Assembly (NCBI GenBank): GCA_001657325.1
Contig: LWRO01000007.1
Span: forward strand, 1-64,000
DNA length: 64,000 nt
Direction of reading: 5' to 3'
From: Geitlerinema sp. BBD 1991-9
GTDB lineage: Bacteria; Cyanobacteriota; Cyanobacteriia; Cyanobacteriales; Geitlerinemataceae
A program made the position numbers and the translations under genes. Position 1 is the first letter of the stretch. Each line of letters starts with the position of its first letter. Below are positions 1 through 8,796 of this stretch, piece after piece. The notes below the pieces were generated by a model. It was not told where the DNA came from and searched no databases. It worked only from the letters and a program-made list of their open reading frames with translations.

Positions 1-991
1 CGACGGCTTCAAATTCGAGTGCGTCTAAACCGGAGAGGCTGAAAATTCCCAATTCGCCTTGGTATTTCCCGCCGTCGTAGAGGAAGTCAATTCCCACTTC
101 TCCACTTTCTCCGACGGTGAAGACCCCGGAATCAAAGGCGGGAAGCTCGAATTTGGGGGGTTCGTCGAGGATGTCCTCATCTTCTTCGTCGAGTTCTTCG
201 TCTTCCGCAACGGTTTCTTCGGCGGTTTCGTCGTCTTCCGCAACGGCTTCTTCTAGGCTGTCGTCATCAGAAGATTCAGACTCTTCAGCGACGGGTTCTT
301 CGGAGGCGTCGTCTTCTGCTGCTTCGCTGGAGTCGTCTTCCGCAACGGCTTCTTCTAGGCTGTCGTCATCAGAAGATTCAGACTCTTCAGCGACGGGTTC
401 TTCGGAAGAAGCTTCTTCTTCGCTGTCGTCTTCAGTGGATTCGTCTTCAGCCACGGGTTCTTCGTTCGCATCATCTTCTGAAGATTCAGATTCTTCCGCA
501 ACGGGTTCTGCGGAGGTGTCGTCTTCAACCTCTTCTTCGGTGGTGGTTTCGACGGCGACAGGTTCTTCGGATGTTTCGTCTGCGGTGGTGTCTGTAGTGT
601 CTTCGCTTTCGATGTCGTCTTCGATGAAGGGAATGTCTTCGCCGATGTCTTCGTCGGAGATGTGGCTGGCGTCGGTGGTGTCTAGGGATTCGGAAGTGTC
701 TTCTGAGGTGTCTTCGGAAATATCTTCGGAGGTGTCTTCGGTGTCGCTGGTGTCTTCGACTTCTGTGGGATCGATCGCATCCGTTTCTTCCGTAGGGGCG
801 AACGGCCGTTCGTCCCTACCTTCGATGTCGTCGATCGCCGGAATATCGATCGAATCTGAGTCATCTCCTCCATCAACTAAACCACTAGGTGTATAGATAG
901 GTTCGAGAATAAAAGTTTGCGCGTTCTTGTCAGCCTTATGTTGCTTCTTGACGCGGCCTTGGAACCATTTTGTGAAGATAGAAGAACTCAT
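1..991 (-). CDS. Acidic repeat protein with DUF4114-type N-terminal motif, 3' part beyond the left edge
   Basis: Open reading frame on the minus strand from an ATG at 991 to the window edge without a stop, so about 330 residues are visible and the C-terminus is missing. Residues 1-45 are basic and hydrophilic. About residues 60-300 are extremely rich in Glu, Asp, Ser and Thr, built from short repeats such as EEPVAEESESSDDD. The visible end reads GVFTVGESGEVGIDFLYDGG followed by YQGELGIFSLSGL. This is the opening motif of cyanobacterial DUF4114-type, calcium-associated surface proteins (recalled family knowledge). The opposite strand is also open, giving a Ser-rich artefact. No signal peptide is visible, so export, if any, would be non-classical or C-terminal. 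The Asp/Glu tract could bind divalent metal (inference). Confidence 0.7.
   Translation of the reverse strand, partial: MSSSIFTKWFQGRVKKQHKADKNAQTFILEPIYTPSGLVDGGDDSDSIDIPAIDDIEGRDERPFAPTEETDAIDPTEVEDTSDTEDTSEDISEDTSEDTSESLDTTDASHISDEDIGEDIPFIEDDIESEDTTDTTADETSEEPVAVETTTEEEVEDDTSAEPVAEESESSEDDANEEPVAEDESTEDDSEEEASSEEPVAEESESSDDDSLEEAVAEDDSSEAAEDDASEEPVAEESESSDDDSLEEAVAEDDETAEETVAEDEELDEEDEDILDEPPKFELPAFDSGVFTVGESGEVGIDFLYDGGKYQGELGIFSLSGLDALEFEAV
230..406. repeat. 75-bp exact direct repeat within the acidic coding tract
   Basis: Positions 230-304 and 332-406 are identical over 75 bp and lie in the same reading frame of the acidic protein. They are separated by 27 bp. This is recent in-frame duplication in a repetitive acidic tract, which would allow length variation by recombination. 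Confidence 0.85.
793..818. repeat. Palindromic core of repeat family 1 inside a coding sequence
   Basis: TAGGGGCGAACGG followed by CCGTTCGTCCCTA, matching the family-1 core found at 2938, 18875 and 50127 with one change. Here it is translated in frame as part of the acidic protein (about residues 58-66, RDERPFAPT). It breaks the Asp/Glu/Ser composition of that protein. Confidence 0.75.
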
Positions 992-1430
992 GACGATAGA
1001 TACTCCTGATGGCTGGATAGAACGCGGTATGCTGATTACGAGAAAATTACGAGATGCGATCGCTTATGGTATTTACGTATCTATTTACGTAGAATTATGC
1101 AAGCTTGACGAACTTAATTTTGATTCGATTTGTGTTTCGATTTGATTCTAAATTAGTCGATACATAGCAATTTGTATATGAAAATTTTGTAAAGCAATCG
1201 AACTCAATCTGTAAAATTACTGAACAGTCTATCTTCCCTAATAAACTCGGTTAAAATTTTGTTTTTTTACGGAATCGGTATCGAAAATTTACATTTTTTA
1301 ACAAGTTAAACGTAAAATCAAACAGTTCGATCGATCGTTTTTCTCCGTCCAAATTTCTTAAAAACTATATAAACAGAGACATCCAGCATTCGATCGCACT
1401 CCCCAATCCCCTCGCTTCACAGAATCTTTA
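992..1430. other. AT-rich intergenic region
   Basis: Upstream region of the leftward acidic protein. No convincing coding sequence. The stretch 1145-1320 is AT-rich and probably holds the promoter, but no clear -35/-10 pair could be assigned. Confidence 0.5.
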
Positions 1431-1535
1431 AAATTCTCCGGGAATTGCAGTGGTATCTGGCTTCCTAGAAAACCCAGACCATTTCCTGGGGCGAACAGCC
1501 GTTCGCCCCTACATCCAGGGATTCGGGTTTCAAAA
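1431..1535. repeat. Degenerate copy of repeat family 1
   Basis: Left part (TTCTCCGGGAATTGCAGTGG) matches the left part of the copies at 2883 and 50070. The core GGGGCGAACAGCCGTTCGCCCC has one changed base in the palindrome. The right end is eroded and no target duplication is clear. Confidence 0.55.
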
Positions 1536-1544
1536 AAACACAAC

Positions 1545-1577
1545 AAAACCCCAGCTTCTTCAAGAAGCCGGGGTTTT
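1545..1577 (-). terminator. Rho-independent terminator downstream of leuB
   Basis: A near-perfect hairpin of AAAACCCCGGCTTCTT and AAGAAGCTGGGGTTTT (read on minus) lies about 45 bp past the leuB stop. The stem ends in a T run. Placement and shape fit an intrinsic terminator. Confidence 0.75.
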
Positions 1578-1620
1578 AGCTAGAAGTCAGTTTTATCTTT
1601 GGCCGAGAAAGCCAAAAACC

Positions 1621-2706
1621 CTACTCTTCCAACGCCACCATCAGTGCATCGGACATTTCCTTACATCCCACGAGTTTCATCCCCTCAGACATGATGTCCC
1701 CAGTACGATACCCTCGATCGAGTACCGTCATCACCGCTTTTTCGATGCGATCGGCCGCTTGCGCTTGGTCGAGATCGTAACGCAACATCATCGCCGCACT
1801 GAGAACCTGCGCCAACGGATTCGCCTTATCCTGTCCTGCAATATCAGGTGCAGAACCGTGAACGGGTTCGTAAACGCCCGGCCCGTCTGCACCGAGACTC
1901 GCCGACGGTAACATTCCGATGCTTCCCGTTAACATCGCCGCCGCGTCAGAGAGAATGTCGCCGAAGAGGTTCCCCGTGACGATGGTGTCGAACTGCTTCG
2001 GTGCGCGGACCAACTGCATCGCCGCGTTATCGACATAGAGGTGCGACAGTTCCACATCCGCATATTGCGAAGACAGTGCTGTGATTCGATCGCGCCACAG
2101 TTGGGACACTTCCAAAACGTTGGCTTTGTCTACCGAACACAGCTGACCACCGCGTTTCTGTGCCGTTTCAAAGGCAACTTTCCCAATTCGATCGATCTCT
2201 GACTCCGTGTACGCCATCGTATTGACACCGCGTTTTTCCCCGGTTTCGGTTTCAAACACGCCCTTGGGTTGACCGAAGTACACGCCACCCGTCAGTTCCC
2301 GAACCACCATAATATCGACGCCCTCAACCACTTCCCGTTTCAGCGTCGAAGCATCAATGAGTTGAGGCAGAATCGTGGCAGGACGCAGGTTTGCAAACAA
2401 GCCCAGACCTGCTCGCAGTCCTAACAATCCCGTTTCCGGGCGTTGGTGGCGAGGTAGATTGTCCCACTTGTAGCCGCCGATTGCTGCCAGCATCACCGAG
2501 TCGCTGTTGCGGCACATTTCGAGGGTTTCATTGGGGAGTGGGTTTCCCGTCGCGTCAATAGCGGCTCCTCCAACGAGGGCTTCTTGGAACGTTAATTCAA
2601 AGCCGAACTGCTTTCCGACAACTTTCAAGGCATCCACGGCAACGGGAATAATTTCGGGGCCGATACCATCGCCCGGTAACAGAGTAATGCGGTACTGCTG
2701 AGCCAT
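1621..2706 (-). CDS. leuB: 3-isopropylmalate dehydrogenase
   Basis: 361 residues, full length for LeuB. It catalyses NAD-dependent oxidative decarboxylation of 3-isopropylmalate in leucine synthesis, in the cytoplasm. The N-terminus [13 protein letters not shown] is the family signature. Further family features are [12 protein letters not shown], the substrate-binding [17 protein letters not shown], the metal-binding [12 protein letters not shown] and the nucleotide-site loop [17 protein letters not shown]. The ATG start gives the canonical N-terminus, although no strong Shine-Dalgarno is visible. Monocistronic, with its own terminator. Nothing unusual. Confidence 0.97.
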   Translation of the reverse strand: MAQQYRITLLPGDGIGPEIIPVAVDALKVVGKQFGFELTFQEALVGGAAIDATGNPLPNETLEMCRNSDSVMLAAIGGYKWDNLPRHQRPETGLLGLRAGLGLFANLRPATILPQLIDASTLKREVVEGVDIMVVRELTGGVYFGQPKGVFETETGEKRGVNTMAYTESEIDRIGKVAFETAQKRGGQLCSVDKANVLEVSQLWRDRITALSSQYADVELSHLYVDNAAMQLVRAPKQFDTIVTGNLFGDILSDAAAMLTGSIGMLPSASLGADGPGVYEPVHGSAPDIAGQDKANPLAQVLSAAMMLRYDLDQAQAADRIEKAVMTVLDRGYRTGDIMSEGMKLVGCKEMSDALMVALEE

Positions 2707-2882
2707 AGGAGTTAAATGTTGATTTTTTTACAACAACCCATTACAACAAGCAACAAACAGCGAACCGTCTCGATCTCTCGCAGGTTGCAGTTCGCCGTTC
2801 GAGGACAATGTAAAATTCTTGCAAGTTTACAATCTTATCAAAGTCGTTACCCGCTCGATCGACTCAACACGACAGAGGTTTC

Positions 2883-3021
2883 GGTTCTCCTGGAATTGCG
2901 GTGGTATTGGGTTGCTGACGATACCCATATCGTTGGTGTAGGGGCGAACGGCCGTTCGCCCCTACGCCAAGGGTTTCGGAGCCTCATAAACTCTGCTTAT
3001 CACCCTAACTCCAACAGACCC
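2883..3021. mobile_element. Family-1 palindromic element, full copy
   Basis: 139 bp starting GGTTCTCCTGGAATTGCGG and ending CTCCAACAGACCC. It has the perfect inverted core GTAGGGGCGAACGG/CCGTTCGCCCCTAC in the middle. It aligns along its whole length with 50070-50208. Flanks GAGGTTTC and GAGTTTCC could be a decayed 8-bp target duplication. Non-coding; an open frame across it is incidental. Confidence 0.8.
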
Positions 3022-3419
3022 GAGTTTCCTCAAGACTCTAATTCAAGCCCCCGCATTCGCCACGGACATCGCTTGCACGCTCCCTGAAAACAATAAAAAA
3101 TCAACTCGGAGACAAGTGCGCTCTAAAAAATCATACCTAATTCATATTTTATAAACCCTTTGTTACCTTATCTCAAGGGATTGATATCTCTTAATATGGA
3201 TCTGTTAGCATTGAGATAATAAGACAAGATCGCATCGACCTGAAATGACTGGCGTAGGGAGAGCGTTTGATCGATCTCGGCTTCGCTCGTTTGTATAGAA
3301 TTGATGCAAGTCACATCTGCAACCCAACAGAACACTTAAAATCAGAACTATCCAGTAGATCGTCCAAAATATTTAAAACCCACAATCTCAAAAAAACGAT
3401 ATAAAATCCAGGATTAGCG
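3022..3419. other. Intergenic region
   Basis: No convincing gene. AT-rich from 3120. It is the upstream region of the gene at 3420, whose AGGA ribosome-binding site lies at about 3410. Confidence 0.4.
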
Positions 3420-3929
3420 ATGAGTGAGAGACCTGCTGACTTAGATAACGTCTTTCAGGAGATTGCGATGGCCGATCTTCTTCAATTTCAAATTGCGATT
3501 CCGACTGGTACAGTTAAAAATCATAAAAACTCACTGGGTCTTTCGACCCCAAAACGTATCTATAGCGATCGAGGCTGGGTTCATCTAAGCAGCCAGATTA
3601 TCGGGAGAGTTCAAGGACTCCGACTCAAATCAATCTCCCGCAACGACTCGCCTTTTAAAATCAGTCCTCGTTTATCGAATGGAGTGCCGATCTCGTTTGA
3701 GATTGCCGCTCAACAACCTTTACCTGAATTTATCTTATTTCAGGCGCTATTTTGCTACCAATTTGAAACAAGCTCAAGTTTTCATTATGCTCTTTTTCAA
3801 AATATAAAACCTCAGTTTGTCCGAATTTACTCCCTTGAATCTAAAGCTGATTTAGCAGCGCAGTTCGAGATTTTTTTAATTAATAAAAAAGACTTTATGC
3901 GTCAGCATAAGACTAGATTAAAAAAATAG
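3420..3929 (+). CDS. Hypothetical protein, 169 aa
   Basis: ATG preceded by AGGA at a good distance, and the ORF ends in a basic tail (KTRLKK). I do not recognise the family. The sequence is soluble-looking and mixed alpha/beta, with no signal peptide or membrane segment. Residues 1-50 contain a polar segment (FQEIAMADLLQFQIAIPTGT). Base composition is more AT-rich than leuB, compatible with acquired DNA. It stands alone between two non-coding stretches. The ribosome-binding site and length make a real gene likely, but function is unknown. Confidence 0.55.
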   Translation: MSERPADLDNVFQEIAMADLLQFQIAIPTGTVKNHKNSLGLSTPKRIYSDRGWVHLSSQIIGRVQGLRLKSISRNDSPFKISPRLSNGVPISFEIAAQQPLPEFILFQALFCYQFETSSSFHYALFQNIKPQFVRIYSLESKADLAAQFEIFLINKKDFMRQHKTRLKK

Positions 3930-4359
3930 ATTTTTATCGAAAACAGCTTTGACAAGCAATTAGACTTAATTTATAAAGTCACAGTATTTTTATTGCTTGT
4001 GTGTAGTTTTTTTGTTAATTTAAAGCGAGATTAAAATAATAAAAAATAAATTGAACTCTAAATCTACAAAATTGTATTTTTACAATTGAGTGATGCCGTC
4101 AAATATCTGTCAAATATCTATTATGTTTTTTGACACTCTCTCTAATTTAAATATACAGTGTAAGAGTGATATCAATATTTGGAGCGACGCGACACAAAGG
4201 AAACGATATAAACGGCTTGATTCGGGCATCTCGATCGAACTCCAAGCCTCAAGTCTGAAATCAAATTTTAAAGATTTTTAAAAGATAATCTTAGGTTGGT
4301 AGTCAACGCTACAGAAAGTTTTATAATATTGGTAATGAACCTTCGATCGGCGTACCATT
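3930..4359. other. AT-rich intergenic region
   Basis: Very AT-rich from 3930 to 4090. A 63-codon frame at 4090-4281 has no ribosome-binding site or recognisable features and is not called. The region probably contains the promoter for the pentapeptide protein at 4360. Confidence 0.4.
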
Positions 4360-5283
4360 ATGGCTCAATTCACGGCACATGAGGTTTTAAACCAAATTCA
4401 GGCTGGGCAGTCCTTACACAAAGCAGAACTGAGTACTATCAACCTTCAGGGGTCATGTCTGGATCGAGGCGATTTTGCTAATGCCTATTTGCGGCAGGCA
4501 ACTCTAGCCAATGCGTCTTGCCACGGTGCTGATTTTTCAAGAGCAACGCTGATTTTAGCGAACTTACGACATATCGATCTAGAACAAGCTCAGTTAGTGA
4601 GTGCCGTGTTAATTCAAGCCCACCTAGAACGTGCGAATTTAAGTCGATCGAACGCAACGGGTGCTAAATTTTACGGAGCATTTCTAGACGAAGCGAACGG
4701 TTTCAAAGTCATATTAAATAAAGCCGATTTTCGGGAAGTCAGCGGCACGCGATCTCGTTTTAAATACGCGAGTTCGATCGAAGCAATTTTCGATCGATCG
4801 AGTTTCAGTCAATCCTGCTTTGAAGCGGCAACACTCACCCGTTCCCAATGGCGACAGGCGACACTCACGGGAACGTCTTTTGTCACAGCTAATCTCGAAC
4901 AGGCCGTTTTTAGTGAGGCTATTTTAGTCGGTGCAAACCTCTCTGAAATTAACGGACTGAGTGCTGACTTTAGCCAAGCCGATTTAACCGCCGCTACATT
5001 TCGTCAGTCTCAGCTCGATTGGGCTGACTTTTGGAATGCCGTATTAGTACAAGCTGACTTTCAGAAAGCCTCGTTATTTGGTGCGACATTAGAAGCCGCA
5101 AACTTAACCCGCACCAATTTTTCTGGAGCCGATTTACGCGAGGCAAATTTCGAAAAATCTCAGCTCGATGGCGCTTGTTTTGATGGGTGTAAAGTACGCG
5201 GCGCACTATTCGCCGATGCAACCGGTTTATCGCCAGAACAAAAACGTTGGCTTCAGCGTCATGGCGCTTTAAATGTCGAGTAG
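4360..5283 (+). CDS. Pentapeptide-repeat protein, 307 aa
   Basis: Degenerate A(D/N)LxX pentapeptides run from about residue 25 to residue 290, for example ANLRHIDLEQAQL, ANLSRSNATGAKF and ADLREANFEKSQL. They predict a right-handed quadrilateral beta-helix. The family is abundant in cyanobacteria, and the fold serves as a scaffold or DNA-mimic. The short N-terminal section FTAHEVLNQIQAGQSL looks like the usual cap helix. The C-terminal DATGLSPEQKRWLQRHGA is a common ending of these proteins. No signal peptide, so it is cytoplasmic. Not clearly in an operon with neighbours. Biochemical role cannot be assigned. Confidence 0.85.
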   Translation: MAQFTAHEVLNQIQAGQSLHKAELSTINLQGSCLDRGDFANAYLRQATLANASCHGADFSRATLILANLRHIDLEQAQLVSAVLIQAHLERANLSRSNATGAKFYGAFLDEANGFKVILNKADFREVSGTRSRFKYASSIEAIFDRSSFSQSCFEAATLTRSQWRQATLTGTSFVTANLEQAVFSEAILVGANLSEINGLSADFSQADLTAATFRQSQLDWADFWNAVLVQADFQKASLFGATLEAANLTRTNFSGADLREANFEKSQLDGACFDGCKVRGALFADATGLSPEQKRWLQRHGALNVE

Positions 5284-5335
5284 CAATGTAGAGTTATTTG
5301 TTATTGCCAGGTTACTACAAGTTTCGTTGAAAAAT

Positions 5336-5575
5336 TTAAGGATCGGGCTGTTGGACGATCGAGTGTAACGTTAAAGCAATGGCACTCGCCAAAATCGCTG
5401 AGGTTAGCGCATCACATTGATACGATAACAGTCCGTGATAGCTTATCAAAGATAGAAGGATAGAGAGACCAATTGGAGTGAACAAAAAATCAATAAAAGC
5501 TGTAACTTTCTCGAGAAGTTCTAGTAATTTTAGAAACCCATTGAGTATTGTTATCCACATCATTTCTGAGTCCAT
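5336..5575 (-). CDS. Small two-helix membrane protein
   Basis: 79 residues with two hydrophobic stretches (about 22-45 and 52-72, the latter ALTSAILASAIALTL). AAGGA lies 7 nt before the ATG, which supports translation. It is the last gene of the leftward redox operon, 39 bp after the thioredoxin gene. No family recognised. By position it may be a small accessory subunit of the membrane electron-transfer complex (inference). Confidence 0.6.
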   Translation of the reverse strand: MDSEMMWITILNGFLKLLELLEKVTAFIDFLFTPIGLSILLSLISYHGLLSYQCDALTSAILASAIALTLHSIVQQPDP

Positions 5576-5614
5576 AAGTTAATCCTTGAAAGAGATGTCG
5601 AGTGAAACTGAAAT

Positions 5615-6118
5615 CTAGTTGCTTGAAACTGAGCTGCTAACCAACACCTGAAGACGATCCATCAGTATGGACTTGGGGACTTTGCCAATAAACGTATCTG
5701 CAATCGATCGATCGACTTGTAACAGTGTTAATTGTGGTACGCCAGTCACGTGAAACTGCTCGATGGGTTGGCTCCACTGCGGATCGTCAATATCGATCGT
5801 CACAAAATCGATCTCAGCAGAAAATTCATCGTGCAGAGCTAATAAAGTTGGCGCAAGTGACTGACAAGTCGTACACCAATCAGCATAAAACTCAATTAAA
5901 ATTGGCTTTTTATGACTCAGTGCAACATCATAAGAGATTGCCTCTCGAGACATTTGTTTTAAGGACATTAACCCAGTTACAGAAGAAGGATTAAATGATG
6001 AAGTTTGCGGACGTGCGAAAAAGACAGTTGCGATCGCAAAAGTCAGAAAAATTAGAACAAGTGCGATCGAGGTCGTACCAGTTCGCTTCAACGAAAAAAT
6101 CGAATGGACTTTCGCCAT
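5615..6118 (-). CDS. Membrane-anchored thioredoxin-like thiol-disulfide oxidoreductase (TxlA/CcsX type)
   Basis: 167 residues: an N-terminal membrane anchor (about 17-37, SIALVLIFLTFAIATVFF) followed by a thioredoxin fold. The active site is WCTTC and the cis-proline loop is TGVPQLTL. In CCS-type cytochrome c biogenesis such proteins (HCF164, CcsX, TxlA) keep apocytochrome CXXCH thiols reduced on the outer face of the membrane. That fits exactly with the neighbouring multihaem cytochromes and the divergent ccsB/ccsA. AAGGAG precedes the ATG. Orientation with the fold outside is inferred. It may be specific to this pathway rather than the housekeeping copy. Confidence 0.85.
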   Translation of the reverse strand: MAKVHSIFSLKRTGTTSIALVLIFLTFAIATVFFARPQTSSFNPSSVTGLMSLKQMSREAISYDVALSHKKPILIEFYADWCTTCQSLAPTLLALHDEFSAEIDFVTIDIDDPQWSQPIEQFHVTGVPQLTLLQVDRSIADTFIGKVPKSILMDRLQVLVSSSVSSN

Positions 6119-6243
6119 AACTCCTTAAATGAAAATAGTCGATCTTCTACAATCGAGTTTCTAAAATTACCACATCGATCGAACTTCCAACCGATCGCAG
6201 TGAACCCATCACACCTCGATCGAGGCTTTTATCGATCGTCGTT

Positions 6244-6960
6244 CTATTGGTAGTAGTAAGCCAACGCCATGTGAAAAACCAACATGACCGCAAATACACA
6301 AACCAAGAAAATATGACTCGCCAGCCAGATAGCTCTCAAGCTGCGAACTAAAGGCCCCTTAAATAAAGGTTTATCGCTGCCCGGCAACGTTCCAAAATAG
6401 GTGCGAGTCGACTCTAAAATGCCCGTTTCAGCCACAACGCCGACTAAAGCAGTCAGCGTAACTCCAAAAAATACCCAAAGAAATACTGCATTAAAGTTTA
6501 GTCCGTTCGATCCGATCGTATGAATCAAAACCATTCCAACTAAACCAACCCCTAAAAAAATGTGAATACTTCGCCAGAGCTTCATCGAACCAGGTACTTT
6601 GACGGGAATCGGCCAGCTTCGACTGCGTTTCCGCATGGTTAGCATGACTTCCAGTAAAACAAAAAACAACGCGCCATAGCCCGTTGCTTGCTTGTAGATT
6701 TCTCCGCGTAAAAAACGATGTAAATCGAACGAATTATCTCGTAGCCAGTCGAGGTAAATTGGACTCAATGCAAAGGGAAGTAGTAAAACTGCTGTCAGTA
6801 GCGTCAGACCGATCAGTATCTTAAAACTAGGCTGAATACCACGAGGTCGGATTGGCGATCGGCGCTGTCGCGCGATCGAATCGACATCCGGTAAAGCACT
6901 TGAATTCAGCGAAGAGTCTGACTTCAACGTTCGATCGAGTGAGGGCTGATCTTGTGGCAT
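6244..6960 (-). CDS. Probable diheme b-type cytochrome, integral membrane
   Basis: About 238 residues from the ATG at 6960. The upstream in-frame ATG at 6996 lies inside a mobile-element end, so the downstream start is preferred. There is a polar N-terminus, then five hydrophobic segments. Two histidine pairs, H133/H147 and H216/H230, have identical 14-residue spacing on two helices. This is the arrangement that coordinates two b haems across a membrane in ferric-reductase and DUF4405-like cytochromes. It contains no NADPH or FAD domain, so electrons must come from partners. Position in the operon suggests it links the quinone pool or a cytosolic donor to the external cytochromes c and the Rieske protein (inference). 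Confidence 0.7.
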   Translation of the reverse strand: MPQDQPSLDRTLKSDSSLNSSALPDVDSIARQRRSPIRPRGIQPSFKILIGLTLLTAVLLLPFALSPIYLDWLRDNSFDLHRFLRGEIYKQATGYGALFFVLLEVMLTMRKRSRSWPIPVKVPGSMKLWRSIHIFLGVGLVGMVLIHTIGSNGLNFNAVFLWVFFGVTLTALVGVVAETGILESTRTYFGTLPGSDKPLFKGPLVRSLRAIWLASHIFLVCVFAVMLVFHMALAYYYQ

Positions 6961-6989
6961 TAGAATTATTCGGGTGATGAAAACTAGAG

Positions 6990-7121
6990 GCGGCATCTCA
7001 AGACTGTAAAAATCATTGTCGGTGCGTTACGGGGGCATCTAATGAGTCTCGACTTCAGCCGAATTTTGTAGCCCACTAATGCACCCTACGCCTCATATTC
7101 TTGCAAAAATGAGATGCACTC
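6990..7121. mobile_element. Family-2 MITE-like element with 9-bp target duplication
   Basis: 132 bp beginning GCGGCATCTCAAGACTGTAAA and ending TTGCAAAAATGAGATGCACTC. Flanks AAACTAGAG (6981-6989) and AAACTAGAC (7122-7130) are a 9-bp target-site duplication with one mismatch. The interior carries GGTGCGTTA and TAATGCACC sub-repeats. It sits inside the redox operon, 30 bp before the cytochrome b start. Confidence 0.8.
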
Positions 7122-7234
7122 AAACTAGACGGTTTAGCTGACTGGGGAGATCGACAGCTATTTATTGATAACTCTCGAGTCCCCAGCTTGCCTTAAGAGA
7201 CGATCGATCTTCAGTACACTGTACTTAAAAAAAC

Positions 7235-7891
7235 TTAAGTTTCAGTCAGCGGAATGTTGATAATAACGCCACCCATCACATCATCCATTTTAAACACTTT
7301 ATCTGGATAACGTTCGAGATGAACGGGGTGAGTGTTGTGGCACGTTACACAAGCTTCTGCAACAGCCTTGTCTGGATAAAGTGCAGAAAAATATTGCTGA
7401 CCGGCAACTTCCTGATATTCCTTGTAAGGTTCGCCAGTTTCAATCACAGCATCCATTGCCGTTTTTTCAAAGTCACTCTTGGGTGCGTGAGCGTCGTTGA
7501 TATACCACGGAGAAATCAGGTTGTAAGTAAAATAGCCAGACTCGTTGGAAATTTCAGCCCCCAAACGAAACATCTGGGCGGGAAGTGGAATGCCATCCGT
7601 TTGTTGCCAGCCCTCTGTTGCTTCAATTTCGAGGACACCATCTTCCTTATCCTTTCCTTCCAATTTTTTCGCACGGTTCACCACGTGTTTGGTGTATGCC
7701 GTTCGATCGGCTGCCATCACTGTGTGAACGTAATCCGCCACCAATTCAGGGGAAATACCAGCCGCTTGCTGAACGTTGGCATCACTACCACTACTGCAAG
7801 AAATGGCTGTTACTGCCACGGCTAAGATAATGGTGATAAATGCAACTGTTTTAGTGCGGATCGCCTGCATCCAGTTACCAATCAACGACAT
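7235..7891 (-). CDS. Monohaem Tll0287-like (DUF3365) lipoprotein cytochrome c
   Basis: 218 residues. The signal peptide ends in a lipobox (TAIS before C32), so it is a membrane-tethered lipoprotein on the outer face. One haem c motif CVTCH at 181-185 is followed by NTHP. The body (FRLGAEISNESGYFTYNLISPW, shortened here as a DUF3365 landmark) matches the Tll0287 family. Those are PAS-like-fold c-type cytochromes of cyanobacteria and proteobacteria whose role is unresolved (redox sensing or electron transfer). AAGGAG lies before the ATG. It is the fourth gene of the redox operon, downstream of the hexaheme cytochrome. Confidence 0.88.
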   Translation of the reverse strand: MSLIGNWMQAIRTKTVAFITIILAVAVTAISCSSGSDANVQQAAGISPELVADYVHTVMAADRTAYTKHVVNRAKKLEGKDKEDGVLEIEATEGWQQTDGIPLPAQMFRLGAEISNESGYFTYNLISPWYINDAHAPKSDFEKTAMDAVIETGEPYKEYQEVAGQQYFSALYPDKAVAEACVTCHNTHPVHLERYPDKVFKMDDVMGGVIINIPLTET

Positions 7892-8010
7892 GGGAAAATC
7901 TCCTTAGCTCAGTGAAAAGTTGTAACGTTTCCTGGGGGAAACTAATTTGGAAAAACCAATCGGGGAAAGCTAACAGACGATCGAGCGAGTTAACGCTATT
8001 TAAAACTACG

Positions 8011-8796
8011 TTATTTACCAGTCGATCGACGTGCTTCTAGCGCTCGTACTAAATCAAAAGTCTGTAGCGAGAGACTAGGGGGTTTATCGAAATTCGCTTC
8101 GACTAACGCATCGTCAAAAATGCTGTTGTAGCTGTACTCAACGCCGTGGCAATTCATACACACCTCCTTCACCATGCGATCTCGCGGTTTTAGGGTGAAT
8201 GTGTTATTGTGATTGACCCACGTGACCTCACCATCGGATTGCTCGATCGAGTGACGAGGCAGGTGACAAGTGGCACAGCTTACAGACTCGCGAGACGGAC
8301 GGGGCAAACGACGATCTTTTTCAAACAGTTGAGCGTGCTTTGAGTTTTGATAGTTCAGCGAGTGAGAATCGCTGTGACAGGTGAGACACGAATCAACTGC
8401 CGCTCGAACGGTATCGACTGAATGAACGTCGTGACAAGTATTACAAGTCATTGGCTTGTCCCGTGCCGCCGGTTGCATGGGCAATCGCGCCATCTTTGGC
8501 ATTAACGGGGTTTGTCCTTCCAATAAACGAACACCGTGTTTGCCAAGGAGGAACGTCTCGACGGCTTGCTCGTGGCAAGACTGACAGCTTTCCTGCGTCG
8601 GACGTGCGATAAAGTCCTTTGTCTCAGCATCTTGGTGACAACTCGAACAATTCACGTCGTTCAGTGCGTGAATGCTGTCCTGCCAAAGCTCGAGCGTCGA
8701 ATCTAAATCTGCTTGCGAAACGACATCGCCCCAAGCTGGAACCGACGCACCCAGTAGCAGTAAAACGGCCAACAGACAGGACGACAACAACCTCAC
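8011..8796 (-). CDS. Hexaheme c-type cytochrome, HAO-like
   Basis: 261 residues with a cleavable signal peptide (to about residue 23, ending VPAWG). Six CXXCH motifs start at residues 50, 71, 118, 137, 174 and 213 (CSSCH, CQSCH, CNTCH, CLTCH, CATCH, CMNCH). The linkers (NSKHAQLFEKD, CATCHLPRH, VKEVCMNCHG) resemble the hydroxylamine oxidoreductase / epsilon-HAO superfamily. That family has eight haems, so this is a shortened relative or a distinct clade. The GTG start overlaps the end of the pentaheme gene by 4 bp (GTGA), showing translational coupling. Likely periplasmic or lumenal. It could be an electron carrier or act on nitrite, hydroxylamine or NO; the substrate is unknown. Confidence 0.85.
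   Translation of the reverse strand: MRLLSSCLLAVLLLLGASVPAWGDVVSQADLDSTLELWQDSIHALNDVNCSSCHQDAETKDFIARPTQESCQSCHEQAVETFLLGKHGVRLLEGQTPLMPKMARLPMQPAARDKPMTCNTCHDVHSVDTVRAAVDSCLTCHSDSHSLNYQNSKHAQLFEKDRRLPRPSRESVSCATCHLPRHSIEQSDGEVTWVNHNNTFTLKPRDRMVKEVCMNCHGVEYSYNSIFDDALVEANFDKPPSLSLQTFDLVRALEARRSTGK

Noticed and set aside
117-896. 259-codon Ser-rich frame on the plus strand
   Set aside because: It is the complement of the Glu/Asp-rich minus-strand gene, which has a start, a coherent N-terminus and a recognisable DUF4114-type motif.
2716-3087. 123-codon plus-strand frame after leuB
   Set aside because: Runs through the family-1 element and low-complexity flanks; no ribosome-binding site or protein-like pattern.
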